Both the position numbers and the translations under genes were made by a program. Shown here in pieces: positions 17,360 through 26,543 of a stretch of DNA of 64,000 nt. Within the stretch, counting starts at the first letter, position 1. Every line of letters starts with the position of its first letter. Source of the DNA: Falsihalocynthiibacter arcticus. Its GTDB lineage: Bacteria > Pseudomonadota > Alphaproteobacteria > Rhodobacterales > Rhodobacteraceae. Under the pieces are notes generated by a model that was not told the origin of the DNA, ran no database searches, and saw nothing but the letters and a program-made list of their open reading frames with translations. The stretch lies in NCBI RefSeq assembly GCF_000812665.2, contig NZ_CP014327.1, positions 124,001 through 188,000 on the forward strand. Direction: 5' to 3'.

Positions 17360-17809
17360 ATGGAACTCAGCGACACGCGCATCCTCGCGGCCGACCGCGC
17401 AACGGTTTGGGCCCACCTAAACAACCCAGAAACGCTCGCGGCCTGCATCCCCGGATGTGAAGAGTTAACAGGCTCAGCCGAGGAAGGTTTTGAAGCTGTT
17501 GTAAAACAGAAAGTTGGTCCCGTAAAAGCAACCTTTAAAGGCGCAGTGACCCTTTCGGATGTCGATGCGCCAAACGGGTACAAAATTTCCGGAGAAGGCA
17601 AAGGCGGAGTCGCAGGTTTCGCCAAAGGTGAAGCCGTTGTGACACTGCGCGACGTCGCCGAAGGCACTGAACTCACCTATGAGGTCGAAGCGAAAGTTGG
17701 TGGCAAAATTGCTCAACTTGGCAGTCGCCTTATCGATGGTTTCGCAAAGAAAATGACCGCTAAGTTTTTCGAAAAATTCCAAGAAATAGTCGAGAAGCCA
17801 GAAGGTTAG
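17360..17809 (+). CDS. CoxG/SRPBCC family protein
   Basis: A 149-residue protein of the carbon monoxide dehydrogenase subunit G family (SRPBCC lipid-binding fold). It shows the family opening AADRATVWAHLNNPETLAACIPGCEEL and the late GSRLIDGFAKKMTAKFFEKF. No CO dehydrogenase genes are in the window, so the name is a family label and not evidence of CO oxidation. AAAGGAAAGATGAC precedes the ATG. It lies 29 bp after pccR on the same strand and is probably cotranscribed. Confidence 0.85.
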   Translation: MELSDTRILAADRATVWAHLNNPETLAACIPGCEELTGSAEEGFEAVVKQKVGPVKATFKGAVTLSDVDAPNGYKISGEGKGGVAGFAKGEAVVTLRDVAEGTELTYEVEAKVGGKIAQLGSRLIDGFAKKMTAKFFEKFQEIVEKPEG

Positions 17810-17837
17810 CTTCTCGACGTAGAAAAAGTATGACCAG

Positions 17838-18074
17838 CTAAGCGGAGAGTATTGCCCAGATTTGATCCTTCAAAGCCATGCGTTTCTTGCGCATTTCCTG
17901 CTCGTTTAGCGCGTCGGTTGGCTCAACGTTTTCTTCTGCGCGGTGCACCTCGCGATTGCAAACGTGATACTCGTCAGCCAAGCGGGAAAAATGCGGATCG
18001 CTCAACTTCAAAGCATGCATTTTTTCGATGTGCTCGGGAAATTCTTCTGCGAGTTCGTGTGGGGTATGGGACAT
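17838..18074 (-). CDS. YdcH family protein (DUF465)
   Basis: A 78-residue, highly charged, helical protein of the YdcH/DUF465 family, which is widespread and of unknown function. HALKLSDPHFSRLADEYH is the first half of the coiled hairpin and NEQEMRKKRMALKDQIWAIL the second. There is no signal or membrane segment. A GGAGAAAACAT ribosome site precedes the start. It stands alone between coxG and betA. Confidence 0.88.
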   Translation of the reverse strand: MSHTPHELAEEFPEHIEKMHALKLSDPHFSRLADEYHVCNREVHRAEENVEPTDALNEQEMRKKRMALKDQIWAILSA

Positions 18075-18153
18075 ATGTTTTCTCCTGCTGGTTTCTTAAC
18101 AAACATGCTTGAGTTTCACCCCAAATTCTTTGATACGGATCAAACTTTACCAC

Positions 18154-19812
18154 CTATCGTTGATCATTTTCCCAGTTTGGATTAATCCATGGTTTCGAGG
18201 TATCTTTCGCAAGCATTCCGGCCCCTAAAATATGGTCCGCGGCCTTCTCGCCAACCATAATCGAAGGCCCGTTCAAATTGCCATTCGTCACACGAGGAAA
18301 AATTGAACTATCGGCCACCCGCAGACCCTGAACGCCAATAACCCGACATTCCGGATCTACCACGGCGAGTGGGTCATTTGCGGCCCCCATCCGTGCCGTT
18401 CCACAGGGGTGATAGGCGCTTTCGGCCTCCTCGCGGATAAATGTATCAAGCTCCTCGTCGGTTTGATGCGACAAACCCGGCTGGATTTCATGCTTCACGT
18501 AAGGACCGAAGGCCTCCTGAGCGAAAATCTCGCGCGTGAGGCGAATTCCAGTTCGAAAATCAGCCCAGTCTTGTGGATCAGACATATAGTTAAACTGAAT
18601 TTTTGGCGCATCGGCGGGGTCGGAACTTGCCAGTTTTACCCAACCACGGCTTTTTGAGCGCATCGGCCCCATATGGGCTTGAAAGCCGTGTCCTTCGGCG
18701 GCGACCTTGCCATCATATCGAACGGCAATCGGAAGAAAATGGTACTGGATGTCCGGATATTCAATGCCAGCACGACTGCGGATAAACGCCGCGCTCTCGA
18801 ACTGATTTGAGGCCCCAAGACCCGTTTTTGACAAAAGCCAGCGCGCGCCAATGATGGCCTTGCTCACCAAATTCCAGTATTTATAAAGAGTTATGGGTTT
18901 CAATGATGCAAACTGTAAATACAATTCAAGATGATCTTGTAGGTTTTGTCCTACGCCTGCACGATCTGCGACCACCTCAATTCCATGCTCAGCAAGGTGC
19001 TCGGCGGGACCGATCCCAGATAACAAAAGGAGCTTGGGTGTATTAATGGAAGACGCCGAAAGGATGACTTCTTTACGCGCCGAAATAACCTCTTTTGTGC
19101 CGTTCCGTATGACTTCAACGCCAATCGCACGGCCGTTTTCAATAACAACACGCTCAACAAAGGCACGCGTCAGGTTGCAGTTTTTGTGCTTCAAAGCGGG
19201 CCGCAGATAAGCGTTGGCCGCAGACCACCTGCGCCCTCCGAAGACCGTTTGCTCCATTGGCCCGAAGCCTTCTTGCTGCTCACCGTTGTAATCGTCTGTT
19301 GTGGGATAGCCAGCTTGCTTTCCCGCTTCAACAAATGCAGCGAATAGCGGGTTTTTTCGGGGGCCGCGCGTCACATGAAGAGGGCCATTATTGCCCCGCC
19401 ATTCTGTATCGCCACCGTGGCCGCCATCATGCCAATGTTCCATCCGTTTGAAGTAGGGAAGAACGTCGGCATAGGACCAACCCGTCGCGCCAGATTCCTG
19501 CCAATAATCGAAATCGCGCGCATGGCCGCGCACAAAAACCATACCGTTGATGGACGAAGATCCGCCGATAACTTTACCGCGCGGACAGGCAAGTTTTCGA
19601 TCGCTCAGATGAGGTTCGGGTTCGCTTATGTACCCCCAATCATAGCGCTTCATATTCATCGGATAGGATAAGGCCGCAGGCATTTGAATAAATGGCCCGA
19701 TGTCGCTTCCGCCATGCTCAACGACCAACACATCCTTGCCAGCTTCGGCAAGTCGGTAGGCCAAAGCACAACCAGCAGACCCAGCGCCCACGATGACATA
19801 ATCAGCTTCCAT
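18154..19812 (-). CDS. betA: choline dehydrogenase
   Basis: A 552-residue GMC-type flavoprotein oxidising choline to betaine aldehyde at the membrane. The N terminus [19 protein letters not shown] is the FAD-binding Rossmann motif, [20 protein letters not shown] is GMC signature 1 and [15 protein letters not shown] signature 2. The C-terminal [10 protein letters not shown] contains the catalytic histidine. The ending [13 protein letters not shown] is usual for rhodobacterial BetA. It is 41 bp downstream of betB in a betI-betB-betA operon that completes glycine betaine synthesis from imported choline. Confidence 0.96.
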   Translation of the reverse strand: MEADYVIVGAGSAGCALAYRLAEAGKDVLVVEHGGSDIGPFIQMPAALSYPMNMKRYDWGYISEPEPHLSDRKLACPRGKVIGGSSSINGMVFVRGHARDFDYWQESGATGWSYADVLPYFKRMEHWHDGGHGGDTEWRGNNGPLHVTRGPRKNPLFAAFVEAGKQAGYPTTDDYNGEQQEGFGPMEQTVFGGRRWSAANAYLRPALKHKNCNLTRAFVERVVIENGRAIGVEVIRNGTKEVISARKEVILSASSINTPKLLLLSGIGPAEHLAEHGIEVVADRAGVGQNLQDHLELYLQFASLKPITLYKYWNLVSKAIIGARWLLSKTGLGASNQFESAAFIRSRAGIEYPDIQYHFLPIAVRYDGKVAAEGHGFQAHMGPMRSKSRGWVKLASSDPADAPKIQFNYMSDPQDWADFRTGIRLTREIFAQEAFGPYVKHEIQPGLSHQTDEELDTFIREEAESAYHPCGTARMGAANDPLAVVDPECRVIGVQGLRVADSSIFPRVTNGNLNGPSIMVGEKAADHILGAGMLAKDTSKPWINPNWENDQR

Positions 19813-19853
19813 AACAATACCTTACCTTTCGAAGTAGCACTTGAACACGCATT

Positions 19854-21299
19854 TCAATATGGCGCATCAACACCTCCTGCGGCAACGTAAACGGACTTCA
19901 CTTGGGTGTAGTGGTGGATGGCTTCTTTGGAGTTTTCGCGTCCCACACCACTGGCCTTCACACCGCCAAACGGGGCCTCCACGGGGGCGAGATTGTAGGT
20001 ATTAATCCAGCATGTCCCTGCTTCAAGTGCGGCCGCAACACGGTGCCCGCGCGCCAAATCTCGGGTGAAAACTGCGGCAGAAAGGCCAAATTCCGTGGCG
20101 TTTGCGCGACGAAGACCTTCTTCTTCGGTTTCGAAATCCAATACGGCCATGACAGGGCCAAAAATTTCCTCTTTGGCGATGACCATATCGTCTGTCACAT
20201 CGGTGAACACGGTTGGCGCAATCGTAAAGCCATTTCTGGACCCGCCCGCGAAAAGGGTTGCCCCGCCAGCCATGCCTCTTGCAATATATCCTTCGACAAT
20301 CTCTGCTTGACGTTCGCTCACCATGGGGCCGAAATTAACCGCTTCATCCAATGGATCGCCCATGACGACGCCTTTTAAACGTTCTTTCAAGCGTGCGAGG
20401 AACGCGTCTTTGATGCCTTTTTGCACAAAAACCCGCGTGCCGTTTGAACACACCTGACCTGATGAATAAAAATTGCCAAGGATTGCGCCGCCAACTGCGG
20501 CTTCGATATCCGCGTCATCGAATATCAGTATCGGAGATTTGCCACCAAGTTCCATGGTGACATGTTTCATATGCGCGGCCGCTGAGCTGTAAACTTTACG
20601 GCCCGTGGGAACAGAACCCGTTAAGGAAACCTTATCAACCCGCGAATCCGACGCTAAGGTCGCCCCGACATCCCCGAGACCTTGTATGACGTTAAAGAGG
20701 CCCGCAGGTGCGCCCGCCTCCATCATGATTTCCGCGATCTTCAGTGCACAAAGGGGTGTCATCTCGCTGGGCTTAAAGACCAGTGCGTTGCCACACGCCA
20801 AGGCAGGAGCGGCCTTCCAACAAGCGATCTGGGTTGGGTAATTCCACGCACCGATTCCCGCACAGACGCCGATCGGCTCGCGGGATGTATAGACGAAATC
20901 GCCGTCGGCAAGGGGAATGTACTCGCCGGTTATGCTGGCGGCCAACCCGCCAAAATAGGCCAGCGCCTCGGCCCCAGACGTTGCGTCCGCAACAAGCGTT
21001 TCCTGCAGCGGCTTGCCGGTATCATAAGTCTCTAAAACCGAAAGGGCGTAATTGTCCGCGCGGATCAACTCGGCGGCCCGTAACAAGACTTGGCCCCGTT
21101 GTGTCCCGCTCAAAGCTGCCCATGTTTTTTGCGCCCGTGCCGCGCTATTCAAGGCAGCATCAATCACTGCGGGCGTGGCCGAATAGACAGTCGCAATTTT
21201 CGCACCAGTTCCGGGGTAAATCACGTCAATCTTGGTGCCCGACGTATCCTCAAGATAAGCTCCGTCGACAAAATGGCTGGCAATTGGTTGCTGCATCAT
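19854..21299 (-). CDS. betB: betaine aldehyde dehydrogenase
   Basis: A 481-residue NAD(P)-dependent aldehyde dehydrogenase converting betaine aldehyde to glycine betaine. Visible are the asparagine of the oxyanion site ([16 protein letters not shown]), the general base in [10 protein letters not shown], and the catalytic cysteine in [14 protein letters not shown]. It also has the typical end [20 protein letters not shown]. It may start at either of two adjacent ATGs (21299 or 21296). It overlaps the betI stop by 4 bp, so BetI and BetB are coupled. Confidence 0.96.
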   Translation of the reverse strand: MMQQPIASHFVDGAYLEDTSGTKIDVIYPGTGAKIATVYSATPAVIDAALNSAARAQKTWAALSGTQRGQVLLRAAELIRADNYALSVLETYDTGKPLQETLVADATSGAEALAYFGGLAASITGEYIPLADGDFVYTSREPIGVCAGIGAWNYPTQIACWKAAPALACGNALVFKPSEMTPLCALKIAEIMMEAGAPAGLFNVIQGLGDVGATLASDSRVDKVSLTGSVPTGRKVYSSAAAHMKHVTMELGGKSPILIFDDADIEAAVGGAILGNFYSSGQVCSNGTRVFVQKGIKDAFLARLKERLKGVVMGDPLDEAVNFGPMVSERQAEIVEGYIARGMAGGATLFAGGSRNGFTIAPTVFTDVTDDMVIAKEEIFGPVMAVLDFETEEEGLRRANATEFGLSAAVFTRDLARGHRVAAALEAGTCWINTYNLAPVEAPFGGVKASGVGRENSKEAIHHYTQVKSVYVAAGGVDAPY

Positions 21300-21880
21300 T
21301 TGACTTCCTTCTGATTTAATATGCTCGCCAAATAGATCTTGGTGATGCTGATTGGGTCGGACGTATTCTGCGCCCCCAGAGAGCGACGAATATACAATCC
21401 ATCGATCAACGCGGCGATTCCCTGCGCACTGTTTTCCAACTGGGATTCAGGAATTAGTGGCCGCAGGTCATGGATAAGGTTAGAGCGTAAGCGCCGCTGA
21501 TAGATTGACAACAGCCGTTTTGCCCCAACCGAACGGTGGGCAAGCACATAAAAATTCAACCATGAACCAACCACCTCGGAGCGAAAGTTGCTGGCTTCAA
21601 AACTGGCGAGGATGATACCCTCAAGCCGTTCCCTCGGTGTTGTGGCAATTGACAGAGCAACACGCACCTGCGCCCCATAAACACTGAGGATATGGCGCAT
21701 TGCCGCGAGAAAAATTTGCTCTTTTCCCCCAAAATAGTGATGCGCCAAACCACTGGAAACGCCCGCCCGTTTGGCGATCTGGCTGACGGTAACTTCGAGT
21801 GATCCGGCGAGGCCGACCTCGTCAATCGTCGCTTTCACCAAAGCCGCGCGTCGTATAGGCTCCATTCCAAGTTTTGGCAT
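21296..21880 (-). CDS. betI: transcriptional repressor BetI
   Basis: A 194-residue TetR-family regulator starting [19 protein letters not shown], the characteristic BetI opening. The HTH lies in [20 protein letters not shown] (about residues 28-47). The family represses bet genes and is relieved by choline. GGAGG lies 5 bp before the ATG at 21880 but would overlap any earlier start, so 21880 is preferred over the adjacent ATG and an upstream TTG. It is first in the betI-betB-betA operon and divergent from choX, with a palindrome between them. Confidence 0.94.
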   Translation of the reverse strand: MPKLGMEPIRRAALVKATIDEVGLAGSLEVTVSQIAKRAGVSSGLAHHYFGGKEQIFLAAMRHILSVYGAQVRVALSIATTPRERLEGIILASFEASNFRSEVVGSWLNFYVLAHRSVGAKRLLSIYQRRLRSNLIHDLRPLIPESQLENSAQGIAALIDGLYIRRSLGAQNTSDPISITKIYLASILNQKEVK

Positions 21881-21920
21881 CATTTCCTCCAAGGGGTTGC
21901 CTTAAGAGAAATGCTGGTTT

Positions 21921-21940
21921 TTAATTGACTCGTCAATCAA
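21921..21940. promoter_or_regulatory. candidate BetI operator in the betI-choX divergent promoter
   Basis: ATTGAC-TC-GTCAAT at 21924-21937 is a perfect inverted repeat. It extends to a 20-bp palindrome with one mismatch per arm. It sits 41 bp from the betI start and 39 bp from the choX start, where a repressor could shut both transcripts. Assignment to BetI is by position and symmetry. Confidence 0.6.
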
Positions 21941-21975
21941 CAAAAAAATAATGCAGATAAAGGGAGCACCAAAAC

Positions 21976-22914
21976 ATGAACTCAAGAGCAACTTTTAAAA
22001 CGACACTTTCCGTGATTGCGCTTGCCGCGATGTCCACGGGCGCTGTGGCAAATTGCGACGAAGTGACATTTTCGGATGTGGGCTGGACGGACATCACTGC
22101 CACAACTGCTGCGACGACGGTTGTGTTGGATGCGTTGGGCTATGAAACGGATATCAAAGTGCTGTCCGTTCCTGTGACATATACTGCGATGGCGCAGGGT
22201 GATATCGACGTTTTCCTTGGCAACTGGATGCCGACAATGGAAGGCGACATTGCGAAGTACCGCGAGGCCGGCACCGTTGATACCGTGCGTGAAAACCTCG
22301 TTGGTGCCAAATACACGCTGGCCGTAAACGCCGCTGCCTCCGCTTTGGGCATCAAAGACTTTGCCGATATCGCCGCACATGCCGACGCGCTTGACGGTAA
22401 GATTTATGGTATTGAGCCTGGCAATGATGGCAACCGTTTGATCCAATCCATGATCGACGACAACGCCTTTGGCTTGGCCGATTTCGAAGTCGCCGAAAGC
22501 TCTGAGCAAGGCATGTTGGCCCAAGTTGCACGTACCAGCAAAAAAGACGAGCCGATCATTTTTCTCGGCTGGGAACCCCATCCGATGAACGCGAATTTCG
22601 ACATGGGCTATCTGACGGGCGGGGATGATTTCTTTGGCCCCGACCTTGGCGGAGCAACCATCTATACAAACACCCGCGCAGGTTACGTTACCGAGTGTGC
22701 AAATGTTGGCGCTCTGCTTGGCAACCTCGAATTCACGCTCGCTATGGAAAATGAAATCATGGGGGCTATCCTCGATGATGGCATGGACCCGACTGACGCC
22801 GCTACGGCGTGGCTCACTGGCAACCCCGACGCCTTCATGCCTTGGCTTGAGGGTGTCACCACCAAGGATGGCGGCGACGCTGTTGCCGCGGTCAAAACCG
22901 CCCTTGGGATGTAA
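21976..22914 (+). CDS. choX: choline ABC transporter, periplasmic binding protein
   Basis: A 312-residue OpuAC-type binding protein with a Sec signal peptide (MNSRATFKTTLSVIALAAMS, mature from about NCDEVTF). GWTDITATTAATTVVLDALG, DVFLGNWMPTM and IFLGWEPHPMN carry the aromatic residues that cage quaternary ammonium in ChoX proteins. It delivers choline to ChoWV. AAAGGGAGCACCAAAAC precedes the ATG. It is first in choXWV and divergent from betI. A strong hairpin terminator separates it from choW, probably making it the most abundant product. Confidence 0.94.
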   Translation: MNSRATFKTTLSVIALAAMSTGAVANCDEVTFSDVGWTDITATTAATTVVLDALGYETDIKVLSVPVTYTAMAQGDIDVFLGNWMPTMEGDIAKYREAGTVDTVRENLVGAKYTLAVNAAASALGIKDFADIAAHADALDGKIYGIEPGNDGNRLIQSMIDDNAFGLADFEVAESSEQGMLAQVARTSKKDEPIIFLGWEPHPMNANFDMGYLTGGDDFFGPDLGGATIYTNTRAGYVTECANVGALLGNLEFTLAMENEIMGAILDDGMDPTDAATAWLTGNPDAFMPWLEGVTTKDGGDAVAAVKTALGM

Positions 22915-22922
22915 ACCAAATG

Positions 22923-22953
22923 CGCCGCTTCCAAAATTGGAGGCGGCGTTTTT
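22923..22953 (+). terminator. intrinsic terminator between choX and choW
   Basis: CGCCGC-TTCCA and TGGAG-GCGGCG (with one G-T pair) form an 11-bp stem at 22923-22948 with a tight A-rich loop, followed directly by TTTTT at 22949-22953. It begins 9 bp after the choX stop and would let only part of the transcripts continue into choWV. Confidence 0.8.
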
Positions 22954-22997
22954 CTTGAGTAACATCCGACTTCCCCAACATTCTAGGCGAGGGCTTC

Positions 22998-23831
22998 ATG
23001 AGCTGGCTGACCGAAAAGAAAATCCCCCTCGGCGATACCGCGGAGAAAATATTTGATTGGTTGCAGCGCGAGGGCGAAGTCTTTTTCGACGCGCTAGCGA
23101 TTGTGATGGAAACCATGATCGACTCGATCCTTTGGTTACTGCAAACTCCGCATCCATTTGTAATTATTGCACTCTTTGCAATTGGTGCCTACATCCTGCA
23201 ACGCAAGTGGCAGGTCAGCCTTGGGATTGTTCTTGGTTTTTTGTTCATCATCAACCAAGGCTATTGGGAGGAAACGACCGAAAGCTTGACCTTGGTTCTC
23301 TCCGCGTGCGTTGCCTGTATGGGCATGGGGATTCCCATCGGGATAGCCACGGCGCACCGTCCGAAATTATACAAATTCCTGCATCCCATCCTTGACCTCA
23401 TGCAAACGCTCCCGACATTTGTATACCTCATTCCCGCGATTGTTTTCTTTGGCATTGGCCTTGTCCCCGGCCTGATTGCCACCGTCATTTTTGTCCTCCC
23501 TGCTCCGATCCGCCTCACGCATCTAGGGATCAGTTCCACGCCGTCCGACCTTCTCGAAGCCGCCGAGGCTTTCGGTGCAACACCGCGACAAAAGCTTTGG
23601 AAAGTGGAATTCCCCTACGCCATTCCACAAATTCGTGCAGGCCTAAACCAAACGATCATGCTCTCGCTTTCCATGGTGGTGATCGCAGCACTCGTAGGCG
23701 CGGACGGCCTTGGCGTGCCAGTTCTACGCGCCCTCAACACCGTGAACCCGGCGCTTGGGTTTGAGAGTGGCTCCATCATTGTTGTCGTCGCAATTATGCT
23801 CGACCGTGCTTTAAGGATCGAACGCAAATGA
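22998..23831 (+). CDS. choW: choline ABC transporter permease
   Basis: A 277-residue inner-membrane permease of the glycine betaine/choline class with about six membrane segments. The EAA loop that contacts the ATPase is visible as DLLEAAEAFGATPRQKLWKVEFP, then ALVGADGLGVPVLRALN. The N-terminal 50 residues are cytosolic and amphipathic (VFFDALAIVMETMIDSILW), as in ProW/ChoW. Its stop overlaps the choV start by 4 bp. With ChoX and ChoV it forms the importer feeding the adjacent Bet enzymes. Confidence 0.94.
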   Translation: MSWLTEKKIPLGDTAEKIFDWLQREGEVFFDALAIVMETMIDSILWLLQTPHPFVIIALFAIGAYILQRKWQVSLGIVLGFLFIINQGYWEETTESLTLVLSACVACMGMGIPIGIATAHRPKLYKFLHPILDLMQTLPTFVYLIPAIVFFGIGLVPGLIATVIFVLPAPIRLTHLGISSTPSDLLEAAEAFGATPRQKLWKVEFPYAIPQIRAGLNQTIMLSLSMVVIAALVGADGLGVPVLRALNTVNPALGFESGSIIVVVAIMLDRALRIERK

Positions 23832-24868
23832 ATGACCAACCCCGTAAAACCGCCGTTACGTTTGACAATGTATCTATTGTTTTCGGCGACAATCCCGAAA
23901 TAGCCCTCCCCCTTATGGATGCGAATGGCGAACGCAGTGACATTCAAAAAGAGACGGGACAAGTCCTTGGCGTGCATAACTGTAGCCTTTCGGTTCAAGA
24001 GGGTGAAATCCTTGTACTCATGGGGCTTTCTGGCTCTGGGAAATCGACGTTGCTGCGCGCGGTCAACGGCCTCAATCCTGTCATACGCGGGTCTGTCTCG
24101 GTGAATGACGGGGATCGTATGGTCGATGTCACCCATGCGGACAAAGACACGTTGCGCCAAATTCGTCTCAACCGCGTGGCGATGGTGTTCCAACAATTCG
24201 GTCTTTTGCCGTGGCGCAGTGTCCGAGAAAACGTCGGGCTTGGGCTTGAACTCGCAGGGGTCGACAAGGAAACCTACACCAAACAAATCGCGCATTACAT
24301 CGAGTTGGTTGGGCTTTCCGACTGGGCCACTCGCAAAGTCGGTGACCTTTCAGGCGGGATGCAACAACGGGTCGGATTGGCGCGCGCGTTTACCACCGAA
24401 GCGCCGATTCTTTTAATGGACGAACCGTTTTCGGCCCTTGATCCCCTCATTCGTGCACGACTTCAGGACGAATTGATCGACCTCCAAAAATCGCTAAATC
24501 GCACCATTATTTTCGTGAGTCACGACCTTGATGAAGCCTTCAAACTTGGCGACCGCATTGCGATTATGGAGGGCGGACGCATTGTTCAATGTGGTACACC
24601 CAAGGAAATTTACTCAAATCCGGCCAACGAATATGTCGCCGATTTCGTCGCTCACATGAACCCGCTGCACGTCCTTGTCGCGGGCGACATGGTTCAGGAG
24701 ACCGAGGGCAGCACACAGGGTGAAGTTCCGGAGAACACGCCGCTTTTCGAAGTAATGACACAGCTCTCGACGCAAGATGAACCCCTCGCAGTAACTCGAA
24801 AAGGCGATATTGTCGGGCAAATCACACAGGCAAATGTTTTGGAAAAACTTATTGATCCACGCGGCTGA
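23828..24868 (+). CDS. choV: choline ABC transporter ATP-binding protein
   Basis: A 346-residue ATPase. Walker A is GLSGSGKSTLL (about residue 75), the Q loop follows in MVFQQFGLLPW, the ABC signature is LSGGMQQRVGLARA, Walker B is ILLMDEPFSALDP and the H loop is IFVSHDLDEA. A C-terminal extension (PLFEVMTQLSTQDEPLAVTR ending VGQITQANVL) is a shortened CBS-like regulatory region, as in ProV-type ATPases. It ends the choXWV operon and is convergent with the EamA gene, with 1 bp between stops. Confidence 0.95.
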   Translation: MNDQPRKTAVTFDNVSIVFGDNPEIALPLMDANGERSDIQKETGQVLGVHNCSLSVQEGEILVLMGLSGSGKSTLLRAVNGLNPVIRGSVSVNDGDRMVDVTHADKDTLRQIRLNRVAMVFQQFGLLPWRSVRENVGLGLELAGVDKETYTKQIAHYIELVGLSDWATRKVGDLSGGMQQRVGLARAFTTEAPILLMDEPFSALDPLIRARLQDELIDLQKSLNRTIIFVSHDLDEAFKLGDRIAIMEGGRIVQCGTPKEIYSNPANEYVADFVAHMNPLHVLVAGDMVQETEGSTQGEVPENTPLFEVMTQLSTQDEPLAVTRKGDIVGQITQANVLEKLIDPRG

Positions 24869-24869
24869 C

Positions 24870-25775
24870 TTAAGGGAGCGGCGGTGTTTTCACTGCCACT
24901 CGTTTTAGGACGAATTCGCGCCAAGTGATGAAACTGACAGACGCCATGATCAATATACCGCCCACCACAACCCAGAAGTCCACAGGCTCGCTAAAGAGGA
25001 CGACCCCAAGGAGGGCGGACCATAAAAGCTGAAGGAAAGTAACAGGTTGGGTGACGGCCATGGGGGCCAGACGGAAGGCCATTGTCATTGTAAAATGCCC
25101 AGCGGTCGCGAAACCTGCGACCAAGAAAAGCAAAGCCAACTGCGCTAAAGTCGGTGTTACCCAGACCGCCATCGCAAAGGGAAACAGGCCAATTGTGACT
25201 GTCATCGAGAGCATCGCCACGATCACAGTCGGGCTAATGCGCCCCGCCAATCGCCCCACCACAAGGTAGCTTGCGGCAAATGCAAGCGCGGTCCCAACCA
25301 TGGCGATATGTCCGGGCGAAACTTCGCGAAAACCTGGGCGCAGGATGATCAAGCCCCCGATCAGCGCAACAATAATCGCCGCGACCCGACGAAACGCAAG
25401 TTTTTCGCCCAGGAAAATCGCAGCACCAAGAGTTACATAAATCGGCGTCATGTAATTCATGGCCGTGACTTCGGCGATTGGGATCTGCGTCATGGCATAG
25501 AACCACGCAATGACGCCAAAAGTATGCACAACGCCGCGCAGCGAAAAAAGCCACAAAGCGGACCGATCCAACGCCCCTTGCTTCCATGCCGTCTTTACTG
25601 CAGGTAACATCGGAACGAGAAAAACCAGCCCCAACAAATACCTAAGGAACGCCGCTTCCGCTGCGGGAACATCACTCCCCACGACCTTTACGATGGCCGT
25701 TACGGCGATAAAGCAGAGGCCTGTCACCAGCATCCATAGGATTGCGGTCAGCGTATTATTCGGAGCGGATATCAT
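24870..25775 (-). CDS. EamA/DMT family transporter
   Basis: A 301-residue protein with ten predicted membrane segments in two EamA repeats, the usual drug/metabolite transporter layout. AAEAAFLRYLLGLVFLVPML and the later MVGTALAFAASYLVVGRLAG are typical. It probably exports or exchanges a small metabolite; the substrate is not predictable. The start at 25775 is chosen from the first ATG in front of the first helix; an upstream TTG at 25793 is possible. It lies 51 bp downstream of the LysE gene on the same strand. Confidence 0.85.
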   Translation of the reverse strand: MISAPNNTLTAILWMLVTGLCFIAVTAIVKVVGSDVPAAEAAFLRYLLGLVFLVPMLPAVKTAWKQGALDRSALWLFSLRGVVHTFGVIAWFYAMTQIPIAEVTAMNYMTPIYVTLGAAIFLGEKLAFRRVAAIIVALIGGLIILRPGFREVSPGHIAMVGTALAFAASYLVVGRLAGRISPTVIVAMLSMTVTIGLFPFAMAVWVTPTLAQLALLFLVAGFATAGHFTMTMAFRLAPMAVTQPVTFLQLLWSALLGVVLFSEPVDFWVVVGGILIMASVSFITWREFVLKRVAVKTPPLP

Positions 25776-25826
25776 GTGTCGACATGATCCCAATAATTTG
25801 GTTGGTACAAGCGCCGAATTGTACCC

Positions 25827-26456
25827 TTACACGCCGATAAGCAAGCTTAGCGCGATCGACCACATCATGAGTCCAACAAGAACGTCCAGAATACGCCAAG
25901 CTTTGGGTTGCGCAAAGATCGGCGCAAGATACTGAGCGCCGTAGCCAAGGGCAAAAAAGAAACTGAAGGATGCGAGCGTGGCCCCAAGGGCAAAACCATA
26001 GCGCCCGCCCTCATATTGCGCGGAAAGACTTCCCAGCAAGACGACCGTATCGAGGTAAACATGCGGGTTGAGCCATGTGATCATTAAACATGCGATCAAT
26101 GCGTTTGAGAGCGTTTGCTTGGCCGCCCCGCTGGGGTCCAATGCTTCGCCACCTCGCCACGCCGCCCGAAATGCCATCGCGCCATAAGCCAAAAGAAAAG
26201 CGGACCCACCATATTTCGCGATAGGTAAAATCTCAGGTAAAATTCTCTCTATCTGCTCAAACCCAAACACCCCGAGCGTGATCAAAATCGCATCCGATCC
26301 TGCACAGGCCAGAATAAGGGGTAAAACATGGGCGCGGCGAATACCTTGGCGTAAAATAAACGCATTCTGCGCGCCAATCGCCAGTATAAGGCTCAGACTT
26401 GTGATGTACCCCGTGAAAACAACGGAGTAGTCAAAGGGAGAAATAGACGCGATCAT
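25827..26456 (-). CDS. LysE/ArgO family amino-acid exporter
   Basis: A 209-residue exporter with about six membrane helices. GYITSLSLILAIGAQNAFILRQGIRR is the conserved first helix and loop of the LysE/ArgO family, and MITWLNPHVYLDTVVLLGSLS the second conserved block. It probably exports arginine, lysine or a toxic analogue. It is divergent from an ArgP/LysG-type regulator 87 bp away, the standard pairing in which the regulator senses the amino acid and induces the exporter. Confidence 0.92.
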   Translation of the reverse strand: MIASISPFDYSVVFTGYITSLSLILAIGAQNAFILRQGIRRAHVLPLILACAGSDAILITLGVFGFEQIERILPEILPIAKYGGSAFLLAYGAMAFRAAWRGGEALDPSGAAKQTLSNALIACLMITWLNPHVYLDTVVLLGSLSAQYEGGRYGFALGATLASFSFFFALGYGAQYLAPIFAQPKAWRILDVLVGLMMWSIALSLLIGV

Positions 26457-26500
26457 GGCAAGTCTTTCTAATTTTTTTCATTTGATAGCCTTCGAAAGTG

Positions 26501-26513
26501 AATTAGTCTAATT
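26501..26513. promoter_or_regulatory. palindrome in the lysE-argP divergent promoter
   Basis: AATTAG-T-CTAATT is a perfect 13-bp inverted repeat with a T-N11-A form typical of LysR-type operators. It lies 44 bp from the lysE start and 30 bp from the argP start. A role as the regulator's binding site is inferred from position. Confidence 0.45.
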
Positions 26514-26543
26514 AAAGAAAATTACTCTAAGTAAGAGTTGCTA

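Noticed and set aside
17784-17818. Hairpin spanning the coxG stop (GAGAAGC/GCTTCTC) as terminator
   Set aside because: No T run follows on the plus strand and the left arm lies in coding sequence, so it is probably incidental.
21982-22965. 327-residue ORF antisense to choX
   Set aside because: Mirror of a high-quality coding sequence; composition is that of a reversed frame and no domain is visible.
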